Assembly: GCF_009604455.1 (NCBI RefSeq)
Contig: NZ_WEGL01000011.1
Coordinates: 1 to 64,000 of the forward strand
Length of the DNA stretch: 64,000 nt
Reading direction: 5' to 3'
From: Streptomyces sp. RB17
GTDB lineage: Bacteria > Actinomycetota > Actinomycetes > Streptomycetales > Streptomycetaceae
Every line of letters starts with the position of its first letter. Position 1 is the first letter of the stretch. The notes beneath the pieces are model-generated. The model searched no databases. It was not told where the DNA came from and worked only from the letters and a program-made list of their open reading frames with translations. This document shows, piece after piece, positions 16,156-24,063 of this stretch. A program made the translations under genes and the position numbers.

Positions 16156-17649
16156 TCAGTAGGTGGGGCCGTAGGGGCTCCAGTGCCCGAGGAAGGGTTT
16201 CAGGTCGTCGGCCCGTGGGTTGGGAATGTCGGGCAGCCGGGGCGGTGTGTTCAGGGGGTCGAGGCGCTCCACGGTGGCTGTTGCCCAGCTGATCCATGCT
16301 TCGGCTTCGGTTCTGGTCTGCCCGAGTGGCATGGCCTCGACTCGTGTGCGTACCGCGCTCACGAACTCGGTCAGTCGGGTGGCGTGGCGCCATGCCGCTT
16401 CCTGGGTTTCAAGGTGCCTGACGCGGTACGCCTCCGCGTACCGGATGCGGGCTTGTTCCATGGCGGCTTCCCAGCGGATGCGCTTCTGGCGTGCCGCTTC
16501 GGCCTCGTCCTGGCGTCTGCGTTCGGCCGCTTCGCCGCGAAGTGTGACCTCTTGGGCGATCTCGGCGAGCTGCTCTTCGAGGGCGTGGCCGGGAGCGTCG
16601 GCCCATTCGCTCGACCGGTGTGGCTGGCCGCCGCTGAGGATGATGCGGAGGCGTTCGGACGGGGTGTAGTCGAAGCGGGGGATCCTGACCCAGGAGTGCT
16701 TCTTGGCGTCGGCGAGTTCCTTCTCGGTGGCGACGTGCTCGGCCCGGTCCTGTTCCTGGAGGACAAGAAACCCCACTGACTGGCCCTGCGCGGTGATGGT
16801 GAAGTGAGGATTCGCCCTGCGGCGGCGATGAGACGGGGGTGCGGAGCCGGTTTGCCCGGCCGAGCAGGTGTGTCCGTCACCCTCAGCGGCGGTGATCAGT
16901 GCCTGGATGAGCCGGAGAGCGCGTCCTTGGACGGGCTTGGTCAGGCCGAGCGGCTGGCGTTCGTTCTGCATGGCCCGGACCACGATGTGCGGCCGAGTGA
17001 GCCGCGAGGGCGCGGGGACGGGGTCGAGGACGGCAAGGCGCCAGGCGGGGATGTCGACGAGCTTGATCTCGTACCCGTCACGGCACCAGCTTCCGTAGAG
17101 CTCCTTCGTCTCCGGAACCCTTCCGGATCTGCGTGCGGCGGCGACGCGGGACGGCCACTTCTCCAAGTCGATACCGCTGCCGCTCTTGACGATCCTGCCG
17201 CCGGCCTCCGCGAGCTCCTGTAACAGCTGCTCCGTGAACGTCACACGAGGCTGTGAGGGAGGGCTTGGCTTCCGCCCGGCGGCCGGAGCTGCCTGTGCTC
17301 GGGTGACCTGGAGGTGTGGAGCGGCGGCCTGGGTCTTCCGTGTGCGTGACCCGCGGGGAGGGTACGTGCCGTGTGCCAGGTAGTGCCGACCGGCGCTTGT
17401 CAGGGCGACGCTCCACTGCCCGCTCTTCCGGGAGACCGCGACCAAACCCCGGTTGTGCAGTGCCTGGCAAGTGGTCTTGTAGGAGCTGGCGTTCCATACG
17501 CCTGCAGGGCACCCGGCTCCCACCCACTGCAGCACCGACAGCTGCCGCTCATTGACCCGCCGTTCCAATGGTCCGCCTTCGACTCGAAGTGACGCACGAC
17601 GGCGGCATGGTGCCAGTTCCGGTGGTAGACGACCGGTGCTTCGAGTCAA
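16156..17649 (-). CDS. hypothetical protein, charged coiled-coil C-terminus
   Basis: A 497-residue protein with no function I can name. An N-terminal module (residues about 34-95, ERQLSVLQWVGAGCPAGVW then LTSAGRHYLAHGTYP) looks like a winged helix. The middle contains LYGSWCRDGYEIKLVDIPAW. Residues about 370-440 are Arg/Glu/Ala-rich and likely helical (EAAERRRQDEAEAARQKRIR). The start is uncertain: TTG at 17568 gives a shorter protein that begins closer to the winged helix. A decayed fragment of a homologue lies at 19369-19575. The copy-1 IS110 element begins about 70 bp beyond its 5' end. Confidence 0.65.
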   Translation of the reverse strand: MTRSTGRLPPELAPCRRRASLRVEGGPLERRVNERQLSVLQWVGAGCPAGVWNASSYKTTCQALHNRGLVAVSRKSGQWSVALTSAGRHYLAHGTYPPRGSRTRKTQAAAPHLQVTRAQAAPAAGRKPSPPSQPRVTFTEQLLQELAEAGGRIVKSGSGIDLEKWPSRVAAARRSGRVPETKELYGSWCRDGYEIKLVDIPAWRLAVLDPVPAPSRLTRPHIVVRAMQNERQPLGLTKPVQGRALRLIQALITAAEGDGHTCSAGQTGSAPPSHRRRRANPHFTITAQGQSVGFLVLQEQDRAEHVATEKELADAKKHSWVRIPRFDYTPSERLRIILSGGQPHRSSEWADAPGHALEEQLAEIAQEVTLRGEAAERRRQDEAEAARQKRIRWEAAMEQARIRYAEAYRVRHLETQEAAWRHATRLTEFVSAVRTRVEAMPLGQTRTEAEAWISWATATVERLDPLNTPPRLPDIPNPRADDLKPFLGHWSPYGPTY

Positions 17650-17727
17650 TTCGCTCGAACGAGCGGGCTGACGTGGCTGGAAGCCGGTTGGGCCGAGAAC
17701 CGTAGGTGGGTGCCTGTCCTACGGCGG

Positions 17728-17931
17728 GGTCTGACTCCTGAGATCTCTGACCGAGGTGTCCTGATCACACTGTGTCGACCGCCGGCCAGGGGACAGCGCA
17801 CTGTTGGTCTCGGGCTGATGGACGTGTCTCGATAGGGGCTTGCCGGAAAGGCGTCATCACGATTCTGACCGTCCGCACGGCCCGCTGCCGGCTACTACGG
17901 GACAAGCCGTCGGGGCGGAAAGGGAACGAGC
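17728..17931 (+). ncRNA. candidate bridge-RNA region of IS110 copy 1
   Basis: The non-coding left end contains TGAGA shortly after GGTCTGACTC, matching TGAGA in the right flank, and ATAGGGGC at 17832-17839, matching the right terminus of the element. Target-like match first and donor-like match second is the order described for IS110-family bridge RNAs such as IS621. Only the matches are seen; transcription and folding are inferred. Confidence 0.4.
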
Positions 17932-19032
17932 ATGACCGGCACGTCCTCCGCTTCGCGTCCTCGTCGGCGTCGGCCGGCGGGGGAGGTGGTCCTGGGAGTG
18001 GACACGCACCGGGATGCCCATGTGGCCGCTGTGCTCTCCCTGGTGGGGGAAGTGCTCGGCACCAAGGAGTTCCCGGCCAGCGCGGCCGGATACCGCAACC
18101 TGCTGGGGTGGGCCAGGGCGTCGGGTACGGTGCGGCGGGCCGGAGTGGAAGGTACCGGTTCCTTCGGGGCGGCCCTGTCCCGCTACCTGCTGGCCCAGGG
18201 TGTAGACGTTTTCGATGTGAACCGGTTCGACCGGGCCGACCGCCGGCGGCGCGGCAAGTCGGACCCGCTCGATGCCGAGAACGCGGCTCGGGCGGTGCTG
18301 AGCGGGCGGGCGCGCGCCCAGGCCAAGGCGGGTGATGGGCCGGTGGAGATCGCCCGGATGTACAAGCTGGCCAAGGACTCGGCAGTCAAGGCCCGCACCC
18401 AGGCGATCAACCAGCTCAAGGCGGTCCTCATCCGTGCCGATCCGCAGCTGAGGGAGGAACTGGCCGGGCTGGGCAACGCAGAGCTCTTCCGCACCTGCGC
18501 AGGGCTCGTCGACGACAGCCTGAACCACGAGGGCGGCGAGGGGGCGGTGCTCCATGCCACCCACGTGACCCTGGGTCTCCTGGCCCGGCGCGTCAGGCAG
18601 CTCAGCGAAGAGGTCCAGGACCTGGAAGGCCGCCTGACCCGGCTGGTGGAACGCCACGCTCCGCAGCTGCTTGAGGTAGTGGGCATCGGCCCGGACACGG
18701 CCGTCACTTTGCTGATCACGATCGGGGACAACCCGGAACGCCTGGGCAGTGAGGCGTCGTTCGCTGCGCTGTGCGGGGTCAGCCCCGTCGAGCGTTCCTC
18801 GGGCAGTCGGCAGTACCGCCGCCTCAACCGGGGCGGCGACCGGCAAGCGAACGCGGCCCTGCACCGGATCGTGCAGACCCGCCTGCGCGTCGACCCGCGC
18901 ACCCAGGACTACTACGAATGCCGCAGCAAGGAGGGCAAGACCCGACGTGAAATCGTCCGAAGTCTTAAGCGATACGCGGCCCGGGAGGTGTTCCACCTGG
19001 TCAGACCTGTGCAGCCGCAACCCTCCTTATAG
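17932..19032 (+). CDS. IS110 family transposase (copy 1)
   Basis: A 366-residue DEDD recombinase. N-terminal RuvC-like domain: VVLGVDTHRDAHVAAVLS with the first Asp, GVEGTGSFGAALSRYL with the Glu, and GKSDPLDAENAARAVLSGRA with the paired Asp. The C-terminal IS116/IS110 domain has VVGIGPDTAVTLLITIGDNP, FAALCGVSPVERSSG and RQANAALHRIV with the conserved Ser region. GGAAAGGGAA precedes the ATG. The last sense codon is TTA, so translation may depend on bldA tRNA. No disruption is visible. Confidence 0.93.
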   Translation: MTGTSSASRPRRRRPAGEVVLGVDTHRDAHVAAVLSLVGEVLGTKEFPASAAGYRNLLGWARASGTVRRAGVEGTGSFGAALSRYLLAQGVDVFDVNRFDRADRRRRGKSDPLDAENAARAVLSGRARAQAKAGDGPVEIARMYKLAKDSAVKARTQAINQLKAVLIRADPQLREELAGLGNAELFRTCAGLVDDSLNHEGGEGAVLHATHVTLGLLARRVRQLSEEVQDLEGRLTRLVERHAPQLLEVVGIGPDTAVTLLITIGDNPERLGSEASFAALCGVSPVERSSGSRQYRRLNRGGDRQANAALHRIVQTRLRVDPRTQDYYECRSKEGKTRREIVRSLKRYAAREVFHLVRPVQPQPSL

Positions 19033-19064
19033 GGGCAGTCGTGAGACGTGAGAGGGTCTGGGGC

Positions 19065-19167
19065 GTGAGTGAGACACCCCCGAACACCCTGCAATACCGC
19101 TTTGACGGGCCAGAAGACGCTCCGGTCCTGATCCTGGGTCCCTCACTGGGTACCACATGGCACATGT
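19065..19167 (+). pseudogene. 5' fragment of pcaL
   Basis: From GTG 19065 the frame reads VSETPPNTLQYRFDGPEDAP then VLILGPSLGTTWHM, the first 34 residues of the pcaL gene at 61751. The match begins upstream at 19041 and runs to 19167, 126 of 127 bases identical to 61727-61853. At 19168 it switches abruptly to unrelated DNA. Confidence 0.92.
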
Positions 19168-19368
19168 CGTAGAAGGCGTCCAGGGCCGTCCATCCAGTCC
19201 TGTGCGGGCATATATGTCCAGTTCCGAGCTCCTGTACCGACAGGGTGTCCACGGGGTTTGTGACTCGCCCGTGACAGCTGGCAGCGTGATGAAGCCCCCG
19301 TCGGCTGGTGGTGTTTTGGTCTGGCTCGGCGGCGTGGCTGGCGCGGTGGTGGATATCGCGCGCTGAGC

Positions 19369-19575
19369 CTAGAGGTACTTGACGCGGGCCTCTTCTGTGG
19401 CGGCTTCCCGGTGGATGCGCCTGTGGTGTGCCGCTTCGATGTTCGCAACGCGCCTGTGCTCGGAGGTTGCGCTGGCGGGCGTGATCTCCTGGGCGGTCTC
19501 CGCAAGCTGGTCTTCGGTGGAGCCTTCGACGGTGTCGGTCCGTTCGCCGACTGGGTGTGGCTGGCGGCTGCCGCG
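19369..19575 (-). pseudogene. fragment of a homologue of the 497-residue protein
   Basis: The minus strand reads SRQPHPVGERTDTVEGSTED, then QLAETAQEITPASA, and ends EEARVKYL before a TAG. This parallels GGQPHRSSEWADAPGHALEE, QLAEIAQEV and EQARIRYAEAY in the gene at 16156. Only about 65 codons remain. It suggests that this family was duplicated on both sides of IS110 copy 1. Confidence 0.6.
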
Positions 19576-19624
19576 GACGTGGGCGGGCCCGCGCCGCTCG
19601 TGTCGGAGTCGGCGCGGGCCGTGT

Positions 19625-19920
19625 TTCGGTGGGTCAGTGCAGTGTGCTGACTTCGGTCGCCGAGAGTGTGCGTGGGTAGACGTGGACGTCGGCGACGGAG
19701 CCGGGGAAGGCCAGATAGGGGGTGGTGGCGGAGGCGCTGTTGATGCAGCCGCCGATGGTGAGGGGCATGGAGGAGTCGTACGGGGGCTGAGGTTGGTGGC
19801 GGTCCCGATGAGGGTGCCGTTCTGGTAGAGGGCCATGTTGCCGGTGGTGGAGCCTCCTGTGGCGGGTGCCGGGGAGGTGGCGACGAGGTGGGGCCAGGTG
19901 CCGTCACCACGGGCAACGGC
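19625..19920 (-). pseudogene. LamG-like domain fragment with frameshift
   Basis: On the minus strand one frame gives GTWPHLVATSPAPATGG and NMALYQNGTLIGTATNLSP. A neighbouring frame continues SSMPLTIGGCINSASATTPY, LAFPGSVADVHVYPRTLSA and TEVSTLH. Together they form the second half of a LamG/concanavalin-like domain of the kind found in secreted streptomycete proteins. The frame change near 19780-19795 makes it a pseudogene. Confidence 0.65.
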
Positions 19921-20430
19921 TAGCGGACGTCGACGTAGTCGGTGACCCGGGCGCCTCTGAGGTAGTGGTCTCCGGTCTCGCGGTTGAGCGCGAGGGCCCA
20001 GGTGCCGTCCTGCTTGGCGGTCACCATGCCCTCGAGGTGGCCCTTCTTGTCGATGTCCAGCTCGCAGACGTAGTGGTAGGTGCTGGAGCCGCGCGGTTTG
20101 AAGTACAGGGTGGGCCAGGCGTCGTCGGTGAGCGGTTTCCAGGTGTTGCCCTTCTTGTACTGGAGGGTGCCGGCGAATCTGATCGGCTGCCCCTTGCGGA
20201 CCGGGTCGGGGGAGGCGTGGAAGCCGGTGATGCGGGTGGCGTAGCGGTAGAGGTGGACGGGCTTGGTGGTGCTGGTACCGAGGTCGGGGTTGCCGTCGAA
20301 GCGGGCCCGCCAGTAGGCGTCGGTGTTCGGCGCGTTGAGGGTGCTTGCGAACCACTCCTGGAACAGGGGTTTGTTGTAGCGGATCGGGAGGGGTGAAGCG
20401 CTCCGGGTCTGGTGGAGGCTCGATTCCCAC
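19920..20430 (-). pseudogene. C-terminal fragment of a secreted beta-domain protein
   Basis: The minus frame contains YWRARFDGNPDLGTSTTKP, RYATRITGFHASPDPVRKGQ, TLQYKKGNTWKPL, YFKPRGSSTYHYV and a final ARVTDYVDVR. This beta-rich repeat is common at the ends of secreted streptomycete proteins. No start or signal peptide is joined to it; the sequence in front (to about 20594) is an open frame without a recognisable domain. It is a remnant, not a working gene. Confidence 0.6.
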
Positions 20431-20703
20431 CGCCGTCCGCTCAGCAGGAGCCAGGCGCAGACGAAGCCGGACCCGAGCCTGGCACCCACGAGAAAGCGCT
20501 GGTGGACGAGCGGGCCGACGGTCGTCATGGCAAACGTCTCGGCTGTGAGGTCGTCGCGCAGGCGCCCCGGTCGACGGCTTGTTTCATCTCGCAATCCGGT
20601 CCGGCGGGACCGGCAGCGCGGCGTGCTAACTGATCCTTCTCCTCGCTCAAGATCACCGTCGTAGTAACGCGCGGGTGCTTCCTCTTGACACGACCGTCAT
20701 ATC

Positions 20704-20718
20704 GGTAACAGTGTAGCC
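20704..20718. promoter_or_regulatory. shared operator, site 1
   Basis: GGTAACAGTGTAGCC lies 3 bp before the ATG of the hydrolase at 20722 and downstream of a TTGACA (20685-20690), so it overlaps the expected -10 and start region. It matches sites at 27056, 27806 and 30132. Confidence 0.65.
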
Positions 20719-20721
20719 ATT

Positions 20722-21555
20722 ATGAGTACCTGGTCTGAGCCCCAGCCCGATTCCCGGTTCGTCGAGGTCGACGGCCTGCGGATGCACTACAAACGTGCTG
20801 GGCGCGGCCCGGCGCTCGTACTGCTGCACGGCAGTGCCTCATCCCTCCAGCACTTCGACCGCGCGACGGATCTGCTGTCGGATGCGTTCGACGTCATCCG
20901 CCCCGACCTGCCGGCGTTCGGACTGACGGGCCCGCGCAAGGACCGCGACTACCGCATCCCGGCGTACGCCGCGACGGTGGCGGGCTTCCTGGAGGCGCTG
21001 GGCGTGCCGCGCTACGCGGTGGCCGGCAATTCCCTGGGCGGCAACATCGCCTGGAACCTCGCGCTGGATCATCCGGAGCGGCTGACCGGCCTGGTACTGG
21101 TCAATGCCACCGGCTACCCGGAGAAGACGGTGCCCGCGGGGATGCGTCTGACCCGCAACCCGCTGGTGCGGCCCCTGCTGAGGCGGGTGATGCCGCGCGG
21201 GGCCATCGAGCGCAGCCTGCGCGAGAGCGTCGGGCCGTATTCGCAGATCGTGGACGACGCCATGGTGGACCGCGCTTATCAGCTCATGAGCCGCCCCGGT
21301 AACCGCTCGGCCTTCGTCGATTTCTGCAACACCGATCAGCCGGACCGCTCCGCGCAGATCTCCCGCGTCACGGTGCCCACGCTGGTGCTGCGCAGCGCGA
21401 GCATCGACGGCCAGCACTTCGCCCGCGACATCCCCGGCGCTCATGAGCTCGTCCACCCCGACGGCGGACATCTGCTGCCGGAGGAGGAACCGCAGTGGGT
21501 CGCGGACGCGATCGCGAAGTTCCTCGGCTCCTGCGCCGACACCCCCGCGAACTGA
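20722..21555 (+). CDS. alpha/beta hydrolase
   Basis: A 277-residue alpha/beta hydrolase. The oxyanion motif LLHGSASSLQHFD is near residue 35. Nucleophile Ser104 lies in AGNSLGGNIAWNLAL, and the catalytic His is in PDGGHLLPEEEP near the end. It resembles the meta-cleavage-product hydrolase branch (BphD/MhpC-like), which splits C-C bonds of ring-fission products, but the substrate is not proven. It begins a run of four tight genes to 25385 and carries the shared operator directly in front of its start. The ATG at 20722 has no obvious Shine-Dalgarno, so the mRNA may be leaderless. Confidence 0.85.
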   Translation: MSTWSEPQPDSRFVEVDGLRMHYKRAGRGPALVLLHGSASSLQHFDRATDLLSDAFDVIRPDLPAFGLTGPRKDRDYRIPAYAATVAGFLEALGVPRYAVAGNSLGGNIAWNLALDHPERLTGLVLVNATGYPEKTVPAGMRLTRNPLVRPLLRRVMPRGAIERSLRESVGPYSQIVDDAMVDRAYQLMSRPGNRSAFVDFCNTDQPDRSAQISRVTVPTLVLRSASIDGQHFARDIPGAHELVHPDGGHLLPEEEPQWVADAIAKFLGSCADTPAN

Positions 21556-21574
21556 GGGCAAGGAGGCCCGTTCC

Positions 21575-22480
21575 ATGAAGTACTTCGTCGCCGCGGGCGA
21601 GGACCGCAAGCTCACCGCCGACTCGCGGGGGGCGCTGCGCGGCAGTTTCATCGAGCTGTCCGACGGCGTCACCCACTACGAGTTGACGGGGCCCGAGGAC
21701 GGGGAAGTGGTCCTGATGGCGGGCGGTCTGACCATCCCGCTGTTCTACTGGGACGGCCTCGTCAGCGAGCTGCACGCCCGCGGGCTGCGCACTCTTGCCT
21801 GCAGCGCCTACGGCCGCGGCTACTCCGACCGGGTACAGGCGCGATACGACGAGACGCTGTTCGCGCGGCAGCTGGCCGAGCTGACGGGCCGGCTCGGCCT
21901 GACGGCGCGGCCCCTGCACCTGGTCGGCACGTCCATGGGCGCGCTGGTCAGCATGACGTACGCCGCCCAGTACCGCTCGTCGGTGTCCACTCTCACCATC
22001 GTCGGACCCGCCGGTCTCGCGAAACCGCGGTTGACCTCCCCCCACCGGCTGCTGCGCAGCGATCTGCCGGCCGGAGTGGTCGCCCGCCGTCGCGGCCTTC
22101 AGCTGCTCCAGGGGCACCTGGGGCACAACGTCCGCGACCCCGAGCTCGGCGCGAAGATGACCGAGATGGTCCTCGACGCGTTCCGCTTCGAGGGCTCGCT
22201 GTACGCGGTCTTCGACACCCTGCAGCACCTGCCTTTCACCGGCCGTGACGACCTCTTCCGGCGGACGGGGGCACTGGGCATTCCGACGCTGCTGCTGTGG
22301 GGCGACGAGGACGACGTCACGCCGCTGGTGCACTTCGACACGGCGCGCGCTCTGCTGAAGCCGCAGAAACATCACGTAATTAACAAATGCGGGCACATGG
22401 CCCCGTTCGAACGGCCTCGCGACGTCGCCGATCAGCTCGTCTCGTTCGTGTCCGCGCGCACCGAAAGGCTCGATTCATGA
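21575..22480 (+). CDS. alpha/beta hydrolase
   Basis: A 301-residue hydrolase with AAGGAGG eight bases before ATG 21575. It has VVLMAGGLTIPLFYWDGLV (oxyanion region), Ser120 in LVGTSMGALVSMTYA, the acid in LLWGDEDDVTPL, and His in INKCGHMAPFERP. It resembles esterase or lactonase-type relatives rather than C-C hydrolases, but I cannot fix the substrate. It follows the first hydrolase by 19 bp, and its TGA overlaps the ATG of the monooxygenase. Confidence 0.85.
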   Translation: MKYFVAAGEDRKLTADSRGALRGSFIELSDGVTHYELTGPEDGEVVLMAGGLTIPLFYWDGLVSELHARGLRTLACSAYGRGYSDRVQARYDETLFARQLAELTGRLGLTARPLHLVGTSMGALVSMTYAAQYRSSVSTLTIVGPAGLAKPRLTSPHRLLRSDLPAGVVARRRGLQLLQGHLGHNVRDPELGAKMTEMVLDAFRFEGSLYAVFDTLQHLPFTGRDDLFRRTGALGIPTLLLWGDEDDVTPLVHFDTARALLKPQKHHVINKCGHMAPFERPRDVADQLVSFVSARTERLDS

Positions 22481-24063
22481 ACAGTCCGCAGGCCATCGAC
22501 GTACTGATCATCGGTGCCGGCCCCTCTGGCTCCGCCTTGGCGATCGACCTCGTACGCCGCGGACTCGACGTCCGGATCGTCGACAGTTCCCCCCACGCTT
22601 TCGACGGCTCGCGCGCCAAGGGCATCCAGCCCCGCAGCCTCGAAGTCCTCGAGGACCTCGGCGCTCTCGACGACGTGCTGGCCGGCGGCGACAACTATCC
22701 CAAGCTCGCGATCCATGCAGGACCCATCGGTGTGCCGTGGAGGATGTTCCCCAACAAAGAGGCAACCCCGGACGTCCCGTACCCGAACACCTGGCTGATC
22801 CCGCAGTTCCGCACGGACCGCGCCCTGCACGCCCGGCTCGGTGAGCTCGGTCGCGAGGTCGAGTTCGGCAAGGAACTGACCGGGCTGACGCAGGACAAGG
22901 ACGCGGTGGTCGCCAAGGTGGTGGGCGCGGACGGGGTCGAGGAGATCGTCGCCCGCTATGCCGTGGGGGCCGACGGCGGCTCCAGTGCGGTGCGCAAGCG
23001 GCTCGACATCGGTTTCGTGGGGACGACGGACGAGTCCGACCGCGTGCTGATCGTGGATGCCTCCGTGAGTGGCCTGGCCCGTAACCGGTGGCACATGTGG
23101 CCCGGCCTCGGCGGCAAGCTCATCGCCGCCTGTCCGCTGCCCCACAGCGACATGTTCCAGTGGATGATCCGGCTTACGCCCGACGAGAAGCCGCCCCAGG
23201 AGATCGGCGCCATCATCGACCGGATCCACTCCCACACCCGCAACCGGCGCATCCAGCTGCACGAGATCCACTGGACGTCGGTGTTCCGGCCCAACATCCG
23301 TCTTGCGGAGCACTACGGCCGCGGACGTGTCTTCCTCGTCGGCGACGCGGCGCACGTCCACACCCCGGCCGGTGCCCAGGGCCTGAACACCGGTATGCAG
23401 GACGGTTACAACCTCGGCTGGAAGCTCGGTCAGGTCGTCGCCGGAGCCGACCCGGCCCTCCTTGCCAGCTACGAGGCCGAGCGGCAGCCGATCGCCGCCG
23501 GGGTCCTGGGCCTGTCCACGGAGAAGTGGGGCGGAATCGCCAAGCTCGACCCCTCCAGCATGAAGCGCGGCAAGGACGAGCAGCAGCTCTCCCTGACCTA
23601 CTACGGCGGCCCACTCGCCCCCGCCGACGGCGACAGTAGCGACACCAGCACGCTGCACGTGGGCGACCGCGCCCCGGACGCCCGACTGCTCAGCGCCGAC
23701 GGCGCCGAGACCCGCCTGTTCACCCTCTTCCAGGGACCGCACTTCACCGCCATTGCCTATGGCCCCCGCGCCGCCCGGGACCTCGAACTCCTCCACTGGC
23801 CGACGACGGGCGCCCGGTTGAAGCGGCTCACCGTCGGGCCGCCCGAGGGCTTCTCCGACCCCGAGAACACGCTGCGCAGTGCCTACGGCCTGACCGGCGA
23901 CACGCTGCTGCTGATCCGTCCCGACGGCTACATCGGGCACATCGCCACTCGGGATTTCCTCACCACCACACAAGCCGCCGTGCGGGCACTGACGCCCCGG
24001 GCAAGGACTCGCACCATGTCCGAGCCGAGCCACACCTCACATGGTTCGGGGGCCACTGAATGA
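22477..24063 (+). CDS. FAD-dependent aromatic monooxygenase
   Basis: A 528-residue flavoprotein of the PHBH/phenol-hydroxylase group. FAD-binding GAGPSG is at residues 13-18 (DVLIIGAGPSGSALAIDLVR). The DG motif is AVGADGGSSAVRKRL, and the second FAD motif is RVFLVGDAAHVHTPAGAQGL and NTGMQDGYNLGWKL. A C-terminal thioredoxin-like domain (about 405-515) is also present, as in PheA/TfdB, MhpA and Rox-type enzymes. It likely hydroxylates an aromatic or polyketide-like ring with NAD(P)H and O2. Both ends overlap neighbours by ATGA. Confidence 0.9.
   Translation: MNSPQAIDVLIIGAGPSGSALAIDLVRRGLDVRIVDSSPHAFDGSRAKGIQPRSLEVLEDLGALDDVLAGGDNYPKLAIHAGPIGVPWRMFPNKEATPDVPYPNTWLIPQFRTDRALHARLGELGREVEFGKELTGLTQDKDAVVAKVVGADGVEEIVARYAVGADGGSSAVRKRLDIGFVGTTDESDRVLIVDASVSGLARNRWHMWPGLGGKLIAACPLPHSDMFQWMIRLTPDEKPPQEIGAIIDRIHSHTRNRRIQLHEIHWTSVFRPNIRLAEHYGRGRVFLVGDAAHVHTPAGAQGLNTGMQDGYNLGWKLGQVVAGADPALLASYEAERQPIAAGVLGLSTEKWGGIAKLDPSSMKRGKDEQQLSLTYYGGPLAPADGDSSDTSTLHVGDRAPDARLLSADGAETRLFTLFQGPHFTAIAYGPRAARDLELLHWPTTGARLKRLTVGPPEGFSDPENTLRSAYGLTGDTLLLIRPDGYIGHIATRDFLTTTQAAVRALTPRARTRTMSEPSHTSHGSGATE

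Larger units (their letters stand above)
17716..19036 (+). mobile_element. IS110-family insertion sequence, copy 1
   Basis: The element holds one transposase gene with about 200 bp of non-coding DNA in front of it and almost none behind. The left part aligns with copies 2 and 3 from GTCC through GGTCTGACTC (17728-17737). The right end is ATAGGGGC at 19029-19036, overlapping the stop codon. No terminal inverted repeat is visible, as expected for IS110. Exact ends are accurate only to a few bases. The right flank is the 5' end of a pcaL gene. Confidence 0.8.
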
